Notes under the pieces: model-generated
The model's database searches: none
Seen by the model: the letters and a program-made list of their open reading frames with translations, nothing else
What the model was told of the DNA's origin: nothing
Virus record (IMG/VR): IMGVR_UViG_3300042558_002668
Span: 16,139-80,138 of that record
Origin: a virus
DNA: 64,000 nt
Direction: 5' to 3' (one strand)
Shown here: positions 16,190 through 24,494 of the stretch, in pieces
Position numbering within the stretch: the stretch's first letter is position 1
Layout of the letters: each line of letters begins with the position of its first letter
Position numbers and translations under genes: made by a program

Positions 16190-16542
16190 CTTCTTGTCAC
16201 AATTCCAGTCCAGTCACTGCCTGGGTCAACAATTTCAAAATCTTTAATTCGATCCAGCAATGTATCATAGAAGCTGTCCAATTCACCTCGCCATTTGCCT
16301 TGCAAATGTTCAATTGCATCACGACAGTATTTCCAATTCTTCAATCGATAATTGATCATGAGATTATGGTGCAAGTCGGTGAATTGCGTAATGGTCAACA
16401 TTTCAGTCAGCGGTATCTGTTCCATCACACAATACGCTGTGACTGGTGCATCGCTGTTGGGGAATTGCATGGTATCTAATTCTAATACCATGTAGCGATC
16501 ATCTAGTGATGAAAAATTCTCTTTGCCAAAAATTATATTCAT
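16186..16542 (-). CDS. Conserved hypothetical protein
   Basis: A 118-residue soluble protein with an AAAGGAAAT ribosome site. It contains TMQFPNSDAPVTAYCVMEQIPL and helical segments ending FYDTLLDRIKDFEIVDPGSDW. I recognise no enzymatic motif. It ends convergently with the glycosyltransferase gene (four-base overlap) and is divergent from the metallophosphoesterase gene at 16570. Similar-looking small proteins are common in T4-like cyanophages. Confidence 0.65.
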   Translation of the reverse strand: MNIIFGKENFSSLDDRYMVLELDTMQFPNSDAPVTAYCVMEQIPLTEMLTITQFTDLHHNLMINYRLKNWKYCRDAIEHLQGKWRGELDSFYDTLLDRIKDFEIVDPGSDWTGIVTRS

Positions 16543-16569
16543 GTGTAATTTCCTTTTAAATATGTATTG

Positions 16570-17349
16570 ATGAAACTAGCCTTTGACCTTATTTCTGACT
16601 TGCATGTCAGCTCGCATACCGAGTTTGATTGGACCAGTCAAGCCACCAGCCCCATTTGTGTAGTCGCCGGAGATGTAGCGCATGATCACAGCGAACTTAG
16701 ACGAGTGCTTAAACATTTGGGTAAAAATTACCAAGCAGTATTTTATATTGACGGGAACGATGAACATCGACATGCACTTGAGACACTAGACACTAACTAC
16801 GCTGCCGTGCGAGCCGCAGTTGAAGGTATTGATAACGTCACATACATGCATGATCATGTTGTTATCATCAATGGGGTAGCAATTATTGCCACCAATGGTT
16901 GGTGGAGCTTTGATTGGTCCAAGCAATTCACAGTTGAGGAAACCAAGGCAGGTGTTGAGAATCATTATGGCATAACCAATATTGGAACATCGTTGATAGA
17001 ATCTATTGCCAACAGTGATTCATTGTATCTGGATCGAAGCATAGCTAGATTACAAACCTTTAATGATGTCAAACGAATAGTTATAGTAACACACACTGTT
17101 CCCCGGGGAATATTTTTACAACACGACCCTGATCTCGCAAACTACAGAATCAATTCTTCTATCAATAGCAACATCACCATGGGATTGAGTAGTGACACTG
17201 AGAAAAAAGTAACCACCTGGTGCTTTGGGCACTATCACTGGCCTGTTGACCAAGTGATTGACAATGTCAGATACGTGTCTAATCCACGTGGCAGAATAGA
17301 CTCGCCCTGGCATCGTAACCCATATTTTCCCATACGGATAGAAGTTTAA
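16570..17349 (+). CDS. Calcineurin-like metallophosphoesterase
   Basis: A 259-residue phosphoesterase: FDLISDLHVSS (D-x-H), VVAGDVAHD (GD), YIDGNDEHR (GNxE in place of GNHD), IVTHTVPRG and CFGHYHWPVD (GHxH). These supply the two-metal site; the change from GNHD to GNDE is unusual because the residue normally is His, which may shift activity. It might act on cyclic nucleotides, nucleotide 5' ends or phosphoproteins. It is on the plus strand and ends convergently with clpS (four-base overlap). It is unrelated in detail to the PlcP-like protein at 3338. Confidence 0.8.
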   Translation: MKLAFDLISDLHVSSHTEFDWTSQATSPICVVAGDVAHDHSELRRVLKHLGKNYQAVFYIDGNDEHRHALETLDTNYAAVRAAVEGIDNVTYMHDHVVIINGVAIIATNGWWSFDWSKQFTVEETKAGVENHYGITNIGTSLIESIANSDSLYLDRSIARLQTFNDVKRIVIVTHTVPRGIFLQHDPDLANYRINSSINSNITMGLSSDTEKKVTTWCFGHYHWPVDQVIDNVRYVSNPRGRIDSPWHRNPYFPIRIEV

Positions 17350-17660
17350 CCACCATCTGGCTCAAGTTTGATTTGCAACGGAAATCCTTTTTCCCTTGCA
17401 CTAACTGTGATTTCAATTCCCTTTTGTTCGGCAATCTCGTAGGGCAACACTGCCACTGTGGCTGCACCAGCTTCGTGAATACTTTGTGTTATATTCTCTG
17501 CTGTTGTAACAGAATAATCAAAATGTTCGATCAAACTTTCAATTACAAAATCCACTGGAGTTGAATTGTCATTGATATAGATCACTCGATACAACGGTGG
17601 TTCTTTAAGAGATAAGTTGGTTTTTACTCGTACTCGAGTTTTAGGGTCAGCTTGTGACAT
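17346..17660 (-). CDS. clpS: ClpS-like N-degron adaptor
   Basis: A 104-residue ClpS protein. The core YRVIYINDNSTPVDFVIESLIEHF matches the ClpS domain with the DN.TP motif of the N-degron pocket; TTAENITQSIHEAGAATVAVLPYEIAEQKG covers the second half. In bacteria ClpS delivers N-end-rule substrates to ClpA and modulates ClpAP. The phage carries ClpX but no ClpA or ClpP here, so the adaptor would have to act on host ClpAP. It follows the Hsp20 gene on the same strand but after a terminator, so its expression may rely on read-through or a separate signal not seen. Confidence 0.9.
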   Translation of the reverse strand: MSQADPKTRVRVKTNLSLKEPPLYRVIYINDNSTPVDFVIESLIEHFDYSVTTAENITQSIHEAGAATVAVLPYEIAEQKGIEITVSAREKGFPLQIKLEPDGG

Positions 17661-17671
17661 AATATTCCTTG

Positions 17672-17698
17672 AAAAACTGGGGGCAATGCGCCCCCAGT
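17672..17698 (-). terminator. Rho-independent terminator after hsp20
   Basis: The hairpin CTGGGGGC (677-684) / GCCCCCAG (690-697) with a five-base loop is followed, reading the minus strand, by TTTTTC. It sits six bases past the Hsp20 stop codon and before clpS. Confidence 0.88.
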
Positions 17699-17703
17699 GT
17701 TAT

Positions 17704-18162
17704 TTACGTTGGTGAAGAGTTTTCGTAAGCAATAGCAATGCTCTTGGGTTTCATTGCTTCTGGCACACGTTGCTCCAATCGTACAGTTAGGATACCGTCA
17801 CGTGCGATAGCGTCCACAACTTCAACGTAATCGCCTAGTGGCCAACTACGTAAAAATTTGCGAGCACTGATGCCTTGATAATAGTACTCATGCCCAGCTG
17901 GCAATGTAGATACACGTTTTTCGCCCACAATATTAATAACGCCTTCGCGCACAGTGATATCAATTTCACCCTGAGTAAAACCAGCCACAGCCAGTTGTAA
18001 TTCAAAAGTGTGTTCACCAGTCTTGATGATGTTATAAGGGGGATAGTTTGTACCCGATGTTGCCGATGTTTCAATTTGATTGATAATTCTATCAAACAAG
18101 CGATCAACACCAATAGAAGTACGATACAAGGGGGATAGATCGAAAGCTGTAATTTTAGTCAT
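17704..18162 (-). CDS. hspA: Small heat-shock protein (Hsp20/IbpA family)
   Basis: A 152-residue alpha-crystallin-domain chaperone. The N-terminus (DLSPLYRTSIGVDRLFDRII) resembles IbpA; NIIKTGEHTFELQLAVAGFTQGEIDITV starts the alpha-crystallin domain, and DGILTVRLEQRVPEAMKPKSIAI ends it, with the usual C-terminal extension. It would hold unfolding proteins, plausibly virion or replication proteins during infection. It is transcribed alone: a TATAAATA late promoter and a hairpin leader lie upstream, a strong terminator downstream. Hsp20 genes are widespread in T4-like cyanophages. Confidence 0.95.
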   Translation of the reverse strand: MTKITAFDLSPLYRTSIGVDRLFDRIINQIETSATSGTNYPPYNIIKTGEHTFELQLAVAGFTQGEIDITVREGVINIVGEKRVSTLPAGHEYYYQGISARKFLRSWPLGDYVEVVDAIARDGILTVRLEQRVPEAMKPKSIAIAYENSSPT

Positions 18163-18195
18163 TTGTTTTCTCCTTTAATAAGCAAGTTGACTTTT

Positions 18196-18221
18196 TGTAG
18201 CCCGACTGTCGGCACTACAAG
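18196..18221 (-). promoter_or_regulatory. Hairpin in the hsp20 5' leader
   Basis: The minus strand carries TTGTAG ... CTACAA as outer arms and CCGA-CAG-TCGG as inner arms, making an imperfect but stable hairpin between the late promoter and the ribosome site. The AAGGAGAA Shine-Dalgarno at about 18170 lies outside it. It could stabilise the mRNA or respond to temperature; no known thermosensor family is recognised. Confidence 0.45.
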
Positions 18222-18224
18222 TGT

Positions 18225-18232
18225 ATTTATAA
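18225..18232 (-). promoter_or_regulatory. T4-type late promoter TATAAATA of hsp20
   Basis: A perfect TATAAATA on the minus strand, 62 bases upstream of the hsp20 start. It lies between the stop of the gene at 18245 and the hsp20 leader. T4-like phages recognise this element with a phage late sigma factor (gp55). Confidence 0.7.
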
Positions 18233-18244
18233 CACATTTTTTAA

Positions 18245-18514
18245 TTATGTACGATTGTTTAGGTCTGACACCACACGAAAATTTATCCAATCATGCGCTT
18301 GATTCCAACTTTTGGGATTCCAGGTCAGCACAAATAATGTGTAGTTACGGTCGTCCTCAAATGTCAATCTGTGTTTGTTTTTTATTGTTTTTTGCTTGGA
18401 TGACACTGGGTATTTTTCCAACCAACTGTGTATTTCTTCACGTATGATCGTCAAGGCATAGTAGGTATATTGATTGTCCTTGCCCGACTGTGGCAAACTG
18501 AATTCGATGTACAT
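18245..18514 (-). CDS. Conserved hypothetical protein following clpX
   Basis: An 89-residue protein starting [15 protein letters not shown]. The start forms a TAATG junction with the clpX stop, so the two are translationally coupled. It has an alternating pattern (YTYYALTIIREEIHSWLEKY, RLTFEDDRNYTLFVLTW) compatible with a small alpha/beta fold. No family is recognised. Its coupling to clpX could mean it is an adaptor or partner of ClpX; that is speculation. Confidence 0.7.
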   Translation of the reverse strand: MYIEFSLPQSGKDNQYTYYALTIIREEIHSWLEKYPVSSKQKTIKNKHRLTFEDDRNYTLFVLTWNPKSWNQAHDWINFRVVSDLNNRT

Positions 18515-19701
18515 TAAAGTGCATTGGGAATCTTGACTAGCTCAGCATCAATAGTAAGCGATCCGCGCCCTTCATCTCTATAACGAATCAAATCAAACAT
18601 GTGCGGCATAAGCACACGTTCAAGTTCACTGTGCAATGCTCGGGCCCCGGTGCCGGATACTATGGCTCGATCAACCAATGCTTCTAGTGCATCAGGTGTG
18701 ATAATGACTTCAACATTGTCTTTTTTGAATAGCCATTTGTACTGATCAATGTAGTTGTTGCGCACTTCAGTCAACACCCGAATCAAATCCTTACGATCAA
18801 GATGGTTGAGTGTGACCATTGTTGGAAATCGACCTACAAATTCTGGAATAAGACCAAAGCGAACCAAATCGTCAGGTACCACTTGTGTCAGTTCAACATC
18901 TCTTGTGGTTGTTACTGGGGAAGTGAATCCCATAGACGAGCCGTTGACTCTATTTTTAATAACTTGTTCTAGGCCAACAAATGCGCCTCCGGCAATAAAC
19001 AATATATTGCTTGTGTCAATTTCAATTATTTCGCCTGCAGGATTTTTACGACCTCCCCCAGACGGTATACGACAAACTGTGCCTTCAACCAATTTAAGCA
19101 GTGCTTGTTGAACACCTTCTCCGGATACATCTCGAGTGATGCTGGAGCTTTCGCTTTTGCGAGCAATTTTATCAATTTCATCCACAAAAACAATGCCACG
19201 TTGTGTTTTTTCAACACTGTTGCCCGATGCTGTGTACAATCGACCTATCAAGCTTTCCACATCATCGCCCACGTAACCTGCTTCGGTGATGCTGGTGGCA
19301 TCAGCAATCACAAATGGTACGTCGAGGTATCGTGCCACACTTCGTGCCAGCAATGTTTTGCCCGACCCAGTGGGGCCTAGCACAAGAATGTTTGCCTTGG
19401 TAACTTCAGGATCACTGTCCAGTCGTTGAATACGTTTGTAGTGGTTGATTACTGCAACCCCCAAAACTATTTTGGCATTTTCTTGACCAATAACATACTG
19501 ATCTAGATATTTCTTTAATAGTCTTGGATCAGTCAACTCTTGATCTAATTTTAAAACTTCCTCTGCTGGGTCAAGTAATAAATCCTGACACAGCTGAACG
19601 CATTCGTTGCATATTGCACTGCGATCACTAACAATGAGTTTTTGCACACTATCTTTGTGCTTGTTGCAAAAGCTACATGTATCGGTAATATTATCTGCCA
19701 T
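18514..19701 (-). CDS. clpX: ClpX unfoldase
   Basis: A 395-residue full-length ClpX. The N-terminal zinc domain has two Cys pairs (CSFCNKH and ICNECVQLC). The AAA+ module has GPTGSGKT (Walker A), the pore loop EAGYVGDD and FVDEIDKIA (Walker B). The ClpP-docking loop is retained as SMGF (IGF in E. coli). It would unfold selected proteins and deliver them to host ClpP, since no clpP is visible. It is coupled by TAATG to the membrane-protein gene upstream. A phage ClpX could redirect proteolysis during infection; targets are unknown. Confidence 0.97.
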   Translation of the reverse strand: MADNITDTCSFCNKHKDSVQKLIVSDRSAICNECVQLCQDLLLDPAEEVLKLDQELTDPRLLKKYLDQYVIGQENAKIVLGVAVINHYKRIQRLDSDPEVTKANILVLGPTGSGKTLLARSVARYLDVPFVIADATSITEAGYVGDDVESLIGRLYTASGNSVEKTQRGIVFVDEIDKIARKSESSSITRDVSGEGVQQALLKLVEGTVCRIPSGGGRKNPAGEIIEIDTSNILFIAGGAFVGLEQVIKNRVNGSSMGFTSPVTTTRDVELTQVVPDDLVRFGLIPEFVGRFPTMVTLNHLDRKDLIRVLTEVRNNYIDQYKWLFKKDNVEVIITPDALEALVDRAIVSGTGARALHSELERVLMPHMFDLIRYRDEGRGSLTIDAELVKIPNAL

Positions 19702-21236
19702 TAAATTTCCTGTCGAAGTCGTTGTTCAATTTGTAAACGTTCACTATCTGTTAAGAGTTCAGGGTCGTATTCGCCCGAACTCACTCGATCAATTAAGCTT
19801 GTGATATATGCAGAATTGTAAGAATAAGTATCGCTGTTGTTTTTGTCAACCTCTATCCATGATGTACCATTGTATTTGTAAAGCTTGGTTGGGATAGACA
19901 CAGTGTCTATAAACATATCTCCCTTGATTGGGAATTCTGGAAATTCTTTTCCGTAAGACATTTCAGGACCGTCAAGGTATACCTCCCACGGCAATCTTTT
20001 GATAATGCCACGTGCCAATAACTGTCTCTGAACTTTTAATGTATCAGTTGGATGCAATGATTTCCAACGATTTTTAGCTGCCTTGACTTCGGGTTCATCG
20101 GACTCCTCGTCATGATCAACTTCATTGTTGTGTGTGTTGGCAGTTACTTCTTGACTGGGACTAGGCTGTGCTGTTGCTGGTGGGGGATACACCATGGGCT
20201 TGAGATCTTCAAAATGCTTGAATGGTTGATTCAAGTATGGGTGTTGTTCAAGTAACGATTTCTCAGGTTCTACTTTTTCTACTGGATCTGGTTCAGGAAG
20301 AGGTTGTTCAACAACAGAGTCTTGAGTTATCTTGTCATCAAAATCTTTAGGATGCTCACCTGGGTCAACAAACTTCATTCCTGTTTCTTTTATTTCTTCA
20401 ACTGGTTCTTGTATATTTTTTGGTGGTTCAGGCACTTGTGCAACATGAGTGGGTTGAGGAAGTTCTATTTCCTCTTTTGGTTTTCTGTACCACTTGCGAC
20501 TTTCTGTTGCTGCCAACAACATCATGATAGCCAAAGGATCAAACACAGCAACAATGATGATGATAACCCAGGTCACTGCCTTTTCCAACAAGTTAGCATC
20601 GGGATCGTTCCCGTAGATAAACGCCGCAATGTATTTTAACGGACCAACTTCTGCTTCCACCTTGCGTACTTCAGCGGCGATGGGTGCCCGTTCTTCACTA
20701 AGTTGAGTAATTGTTTTCTGTTCGGCTGTAATCTCAGAAAGTAGTCTAGTGCGTTCTTTGGCCTGCGCCTTGCGCAACGCAACTGCTTTGTCCGCACCTT
20801 TTTCATCTTGACTTCGACCCATAACTTGGTCCACAGACTCATCCATCTGTTTGAGTACTCGGCGATTAGCATCAATGTTTTCCTTTGCTACTTTAATCTT
20901 TTCGTCATACACAGCAATCTTTGCCTGTACATCTCCACCCACCAGACTTTGATCTGAGTGTGCTTTGCTCAAGAAGCCAAAGATGCCCATGCTGGTAATC
21001 AACATCAGCATGCCCACAGCAGGCACTAGATACACCTTCATTGTGAGTCTGCATCGATCCCAGTACTCGTGTAACCACACAGTTACAACAAGCTTGGCCA
21101 CTTCCAAGATACTGCCCATGATAACAATAGGAACCACAGCCGCGGCAAAGATAGCGGTTAAACCCACTATAGAATAAAAAGCAGCCACAGCAGATAAGCA
21201 TATGGCAACTATAAACATCAATGCAGTTAGTATCAT
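19701..21236 (-). CDS. Large membrane protein conserved in T4-like phages
   Basis: A 511-residue protein. Two or three N-terminal helices ([64 protein letters not shown]) precede a coiled-coil-like region of about 120 residues, then a further membrane helix ([23 protein letters not shown]). The C-terminal half is Pro/Glu-rich, probably cytoplasmic, and ends in a folded domain with [12 protein letters not shown]. The N-terminal region is familiar from T4-like cyanophages. It precedes clpX with a TAATG junction. It may tether a complex to the membrane. A GATAAATA motif at 21243-21250 is compatible with a late promoter but overlaps the upstream stop codon. Confidence 0.8.
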   Translation of the reverse strand: MILTALMFIVAICLSAVAAFYSIVGLTAIFAAAVVPIVIMGSILEVAKLVVTVWLHEYWDRCRLTMKVYLVPAVGMLMLITSMGIFGFLSKAHSDQSLVGGDVQAKIAVYDEKIKVAKENIDANRRVLKQMDESVDQVMGRSQDEKGADKAVALRKAQAKERTRLLSEITAEQKTITQLSEERAPIAAEVRKVEAEVGPLKYIAAFIYGNDPDANLLEKAVTWVIIIIVAVFDPLAIMMLLAATESRKWYRKPKEEIELPQPTHVAQVPEPPKNIQEPVEEIKETGMKFVDPGEHPKDFDDKITQDSVVEQPLPEPDPVEKVEPEKSLLEQHPYLNQPFKHFEDLKPMVYPPPATAQPSPSQEVTANTHNNEVDHDEESDEPEVKAAKNRWKSLHPTDTLKVQRQLLARGIIKRLPWEVYLDGPEMSYGKEFPEFPIKGDMFIDTVSIPTKLYKYNGTSWIEVDKNNSDTYSYNSAYITSLIDRVSSGEYDPELLTDSERLQIEQRLRQEI

Positions 21237-21241
21237 TTGAA

Positions 21242-21529
21242 TTATTTATCGACTCCGTTAGGGGCTCTGATAGTGATTTGCACTGCCATCTTGGTAGCTA
21301 CCCAAGTGGCCCATCTCGGGTCTGGTACATCAAACCAAACATAAATGCCTGCTTTGCTAGTGCTTGCTTGTAACCTTCTTTTAACTTTGGGCTGACAGCG
21401 CCAGTTCCTGTGGAACCATTGCTGTGCTTCGTGAATTATCTGATACCACTGATTGGTAGAGTTAACCTTTATCCAGAATCGGTGTAGCTCGGGGGTCGTT
21501 TCTTTAAGCGGATCAATTATCGTTGACAT
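21242..21529 (-). CDS. Conserved hypothetical protein
   Basis: A 95-residue basic protein from MSTIIDPLKETTPELHRF to APNGVDK. The ATG at 21529 is preferred over an upstream GTG because the extra residues look non-homologous and the region upstream seems to be RNA-coding or non-coding. It contains TNQWYQIIHEAQQWFHRNWRCQPKVKRRL and AGIYVWFDVPDPRWATWV. Many Trp and basic residues suggest a nucleic-acid or membrane contact; no family recognised. Confidence 0.6.
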   Translation of the reverse strand: MSTIIDPLKETTPELHRFWIKVNSTNQWYQIIHEAQQWFHRNWRCQPKVKRRLQASTSKAGIYVWFDVPDPRWATWVATKMAVQITIRAPNGVDK

Positions 21530-21598
21530 AAAATTTAGAGATCTCTGAATTGATACATCGTAATACGTTGCTTTACACCTCACTGCACTTTTATTGGC

Positions 21599-21692
21599 CT
21601 ACCAATCAGTAGCGGTACCCTAAAGGTACATTTCTGAAGTTTTAACACAGAATTCAGCAGTTGTTTTTCTGCATCAAGCAGGTGCCGCACCT
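21599..21692. ncRNA. Candidate structured RNA: five tandem hairpins in a 300-base gene-free gap
   Basis: The gap between 21530 and 21825 has no convincing ORF. Within 94 bases five short inverted repeats follow one another: CTAC/GTAG (599-602/609-612), GTACC/GGTAC (615-619/625-629), TTCTG/CAGAA (632-636/648-652), GCAG/CTGC (657-660/669-672) and AGGTG/CACCT (680-684/688-692). They do not form a tRNA cloverleaf and I match no known RNA family. The strand cannot be told, since the stems are symmetric. The flanking part 21693-21825 holds nothing I recognise. Individual stems are short, so chance is possible. Confidence 0.35.
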
Positions 21693-21825
21693 CGAGGAAT
21701 TAAACAGTACTTGCCACGGTCTCTTACCTCTTTTGATTCGAATAATAAGACCTAACTACCACCCCAGTTCCCCTTTGCTACACTCACATAATAACAGAAT
21801 GTAATAAATTTAACAATACTTTTGG

Positions 21826-22068
21826 TTAATTGTTTTTGTTTCTCAGCAAGTACATTGTGACTTCGCTGCCGGATACCTTGACCAGTTCTTGCGGATACTT
21901 GTTGCAGTCGGCCCACCGATTGCTCACGCCTTTGACCCCTACCATTTTGGGATTGAGTTTGGCCACGGTGCCCACGTTCATGCTGTTGCTTCGCGGGTAA
22001 ACCACACAGTCGCCTATGTCCAAGGGTTGGCCAAACAGGTCTGAATGTTGAACCGGCACTTTAGACAT
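21826..22068 (-). CDS. Small conserved hypothetical protein (SH3/KOW-like)
   Basis: An 80-residue protein with LFGQPLDIGDCVVYPRSNSMNVGTVAKL and a second half MVGVKGVSNRWADCNKYPQELVKV. The alternating short strands around a GD turn suggest a small SH3-like or KOW-like barrel. It overlaps the next upstream gene (22061) by eight bases and lies in the early ligase operon. Function unknown; small barrels of this kind are often phage early proteins that bind host factors. Confidence 0.65.
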   Translation of the reverse strand: MSKVPVQHSDLFGQPLDIGDCVVYPRSNSMNVGTVAKLNPKMVGVKGVSNRWADCNKYPQELVKVSGSEVTMYLLRNKNN

Positions 22069-22327
22069 CTGTGTCCTTTAGAAGTTCTTTGAGTTTTCTG
22101 ACATCTTTGTGCTTGGGGAAAATAAAAGTATGATGCCAGACGTTGTTGTATTTGATAGGCAAGTCGTTGAACACTGTTAATCTTGGCCCTTCTGTTTCAT
22201 TGATCACCGTATCATTACCTACTGTGCCAACAAAAGGAATCTTGTTCCATGTGCCAGCCACGCGATCGCCAATCTGATATCTTGCTTTGTATCTATTTGC
22301 GGCAAAGTATTCGGCTAGATTTGCCAT
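22061..22327 (-). CDS. Small conserved hypothetical protein
   Basis: An 88-residue protein starting MANLAEYFAANRYKARYQIGDRVAG. The segment IPFVGTVGNDTVINETEGPRLTVFNDLPIKY looks beta-rich with the same GD-type opening as the gene downstream, so the two may be distant relatives. It sits 17 bases after the DNA ligase gene and shares its operon. No catalytic motif is visible. Confidence 0.65.
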   Translation of the reverse strand: MANLAEYFAANRYKARYQIGDRVAGTWNKIPFVGTVGNDTVINETEGPRLTVFNDLPIKYNNVWHHTFIFPKHKDVRKLKELLKDTDV

Positions 22328-22344
22328 GCTATTTTACCTTTTGA

Positions 22345-23718
22345 TTAGAGTTTTTCGCCAGCTTCAAATCCACGGAATCGCTTGTGACGGGGGAATCTCA
22401 GTGAGTATGTTCCGTCTTGGTTTTGCGTAACTGCATCAGCTTCGACTTCACCGATGACACCAAGTAACTGATCCCGTGCGGCCCAAAACTCATCGCGATC
22501 GCTATCGCTATAACCAGTACCAACATTAACCCGAATATTTCGTTCATTGTCAACTCCTTCGTAAATTATAGCACCCAACCGGCCCTGATTGCGACCAGTA
22601 CCTTCTTCAAAACCCACAATGGTCAAGTCCACAGTGATAGTGGGTTTCCATTTCATCCATGAGTCGCTACGCTTGCAGATGTAAGGTGCATCCAGATTCT
22701 TGATCATGATGCCTTCGTAGCCCTGTTCCACCGATGCTTCGGCAAAACGGCGCATGACGTCATGCCCTTCTGCTGTGTCCAGGTCCACATCCATGCCCGG
22801 CATGATACGCAGGTTGTCAGTCTCTTCTAGAGCTGATTTGGCACTGTCAAGCCACTCCAGCCGTTTGTGCTGTTGCACATTCCAGTGACCTTCTTTAAGG
22901 GCATCCAAGGGCAACACATCAAAAATGTGATACACCATGCCCGAAGTTTCAGCATCACTCTTGCGGTGTGCCTGTTTCATGAGCTTTTGAAAAGTCTCGC
23001 CCACAATCTCACCGTCCAGCACAAATTGGCCACCAGTACCGCGCCCGTATTGAAACGCCTTGCGGTTGACTTCAATGGCTTCGGCAATCTGCGGAAAGTT
23101 TTCAAACACCTTGCCATTGCGGCTGTACAGTGTGCAAACATCACCTTGTACCACAGCCACCACACGAACACCGTCCAGTTTGACTTCCAGGCGCTTGATG
23201 CCCTTCATCTTTTTGGGTTGATCAGCACTGTCCTGTGCCAACTGCACACTGAACACTGGAATCCGCCACTCTGTATTGCCCACAACTTTGTTGATGGTCT
23301 TTTCAGAGATACCGCAACGCAGGTCCTTGATGATCACTCTGCGGGCCAAGTTATTCCACTCGTCTGAGTCAAACTGTTCGGCTACTTCTTGAATACGATC
23401 ACGAGCACGGTGTCCTGTGATACCACGGGTACGTAGATTTTCCAACAGGGCCCAGAACACTGGCCAAGGATTGTCGCGGCCAGTGAGGCCCGACGTTTCT
23501 GGCACTTGCCTTACATTGAATGTGTAGAAAGGATTGTAGGCCTGATAGCAGTTGAACAAGAAAATCTGTGCGTTGGCGCTCCCCAGCTGAGAGGCCATTA
23601 ATGCTTTCTCGATCACTTTTTCTTTATGAAGTCTGCTGTCGCTACTTTCTAGGTCGCGAATCCAATCTGCCGCCACTTTGATCCCATTATATTCTGGTGA
23701 TGTTAAATCACGTATCAT
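22345..23718 (-). CDS. ATP-dependent DNA ligase (T4 gp30-like)
   Basis: A 457-residue ligase. EVKLDGVRVVAVV is nucleotidyltransferase motif I with the AMP-accepting Lys; LYSRNGKVFENFP motif Ia/II; FVLDGEIV motif III; MVYHIFDVLP motif IIIa; EGIMIKN motif IV; SWMKWKP motif V. An N-terminal helical domain of about 170 residues precedes the core, as in T4 gp30, and the C-terminal part is an OB domain. It seals nicks in Okazaki fragments and during recombination. A TTGATT-17-TATAAT promoter with a perfect palindrome lies 38 bases upstream. Confidence 0.95.
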   Translation of the reverse strand: MIRDLTSPEYNGIKVAADWIRDLESSDSRLHKEKVIEKALMASQLGSANAQIFLFNCYQAYNPFYTFNVRQVPETSGLTGRDNPWPVFWALLENLRTRGITGHRARDRIQEVAEQFDSDEWNNLARRVIIKDLRCGISEKTINKVVGNTEWRIPVFSVQLAQDSADQPKKMKGIKRLEVKLDGVRVVAVVQGDVCTLYSRNGKVFENFPQIAEAIEVNRKAFQYGRGTGGQFVLDGEIVGETFQKLMKQAHRKSDAETSGMVYHIFDVLPLDALKEGHWNVQQHKRLEWLDSAKSALEETDNLRIMPGMDVDLDTAEGHDVMRRFAEASVEQGYEGIMIKNLDAPYICKRSDSWMKWKPTITVDLTIVGFEEGTGRNQGRLGAIIYEGVDNERNIRVNVGTGYSDSDRDEFWAARDQLLGVIGEVEADAVTQNQDGTYSLRFPRHKRFRGFEAGEKL

Positions 23719-23756
23719 TTCAAGCTCCTGTAATACTTACTCAATTTGCAACAACT

Positions 23757-23786
23757 ATTATACAACATGTTGATTTTAAAATCAAC
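23757..23786 (-). promoter_or_regulatory. Sigma70-like promoter of the ligase operon with a perfect 18-bp palindrome
   Basis: Minus strand: TTGATT (23780-23785), 17 bases, TATAAT (23757-23762). GTTGATTTTAAAATCAAC (23769-23786) is perfectly palindromic and covers the -35 and half the spacer, as an operator would. It also lies two bases before the stop of the upstream gene, so an alternative role as a weak hairpin is possible. Confidence 0.65.
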
Positions 23787-23787
23787 C

Positions 23788-24078
23788 TTAATCACCACTG
23801 TCAATTTGATACTGGTCATCGCAGTGACTGCATCGATAATTGGTCAAACAACGACCAGCATTAGAGCTTTGGTAAAGATGTGTGCAAGGTTCGCCTTGTT
23901 TGTTTAGACGAACGTCACCTCGCGGGTTTCCAAACATGTACTGGCCACCACAATTGTTGCAAGCAAGGGTATCGGTAGATTTATCATACCCTGAATAAAC
24001 ATGTTTGTATTTTTGTTGCTCTGGACTGAGAGGTACTCGGCAAGAGCCGTTGCAAACTGGACAAATTCCTCGAGACAT
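23788..24078 (-). CDS. Small zinc-ribbon protein
   Basis: A 96-residue protein with three CxxC pairs: CPVCNGSC, ACNNCGG and YRCSHCDDQY, plus a fourth Cys in GRCLTNY and His in CTHLYQ. This arrangement resembles a DnaJ-type or RNA-polymerase-type zinc ribbon. It follows the gene at 24089 by ten bases in the same early unit driven by the strong promoter at 24384. Probable role in nucleic-acid or protein binding; target unknown. Confidence 0.75.
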   Translation of the reverse strand: MSRGICPVCNGSCRVPLSPEQQKYKHVYSGYDKSTDTLACNNCGGQYMFGNPRGDVRLNKQGEPCTHLYQSSNAGRCLTNYRCSHCDDQYQIDSGD

Positions 24079-24088
24079 TTTTATCCTT

Positions 24089-24352
24089 TCAGCGGCTAAG
24101 ATTCATAACACGAGCATCAAATTCCATAAAGCTGACTTCGAATGGCACAAAGACTTCTTTACCAACGCGGCCCTTGTCTTCGCTGTCACTCCAACTGTCC
24201 TTGGTGACTACAATCACAAAGCAGTCGTAACCTTTGTTGTCAATTTTTTCAACAACACCCTCAACAAAACAATCATCTCGGCCCAACATGGGTTTGAAAT
24301 CGTATGCACGGATTGTGTCGCCAACTCGGGCAATATTTGCAAATTTCAGCAT
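24089..24352 (-). CDS. Small early protein of unknown function
   Basis: An 87-residue beta-rich protein (VGDTIRAYDFKPMLGRDDCFVEGVVEKIDNKGYDCFVIVVTKD) of the small phage SH3/OB-like type. It is the first gene behind one of the strongest promoters in the window and has GGAGC as ribosome site. Its expression immediately after infection is likely. No homologue is recognised by me. Confidence 0.7.
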   Translation of the reverse strand: MLKFANIARVGDTIRAYDFKPMLGRDDCFVEGVVEKIDNKGYDCFVIVVTKDSWSDSEDKGRVGKEVFVPFEVSFMEFDARVMNLSR

Positions 24353-24383
24353 CTTCAGCTCCTTTGTTTCTTACTATACTTGT

Positions 24384-24441
24384 ATTATAGCAAATGGAGC
24401 ATTTCTGGTCAACCAGAATTAGGTGTTGTATTTTTACAACA
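24384..24441 (-). promoter_or_regulatory. Strong early-type promoter with two palindromes (copy A)
   Basis: Minus strand: TTGACC (24407-24412), 17 bases, TATAAT (24384-24389). TTCTGG-TTGA-CCAGAA (24403-24418) is a palindrome around the -35, and TGTTGTA-AAAA-TACAACA (24424-24441) is a second palindrome in the UP-element position. The same two palindromes and spacer recur at 54575-54631. Confidence 0.85.
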
Positions 24442-24494
24442 AAATTGTGTATTTTTATCCTAAAAAAGTAGTACTTTGTATTACTTTTTAAAAA

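Noticed and set aside
18755-19111. Antisense ORF within clpX
   Set aside because: Opposite strand of a highly conserved gene, with a Ser/Thr/Arg-rich composition typical of shadow frames.
21584-21825. tRNA or tmRNA in the gap
   Set aside because: TTCGAATC-like bases occur at about 21733-21742, but no T-stem, anticodon arm or acceptor stem can be built around them on either strand.
22867-23367. A 166-codon plus-strand ORF inside the DNA ligase gene
   Set aside because: Antisense to the ligase core and without start signals or domain; the ligase motifs show the minus frame is real.
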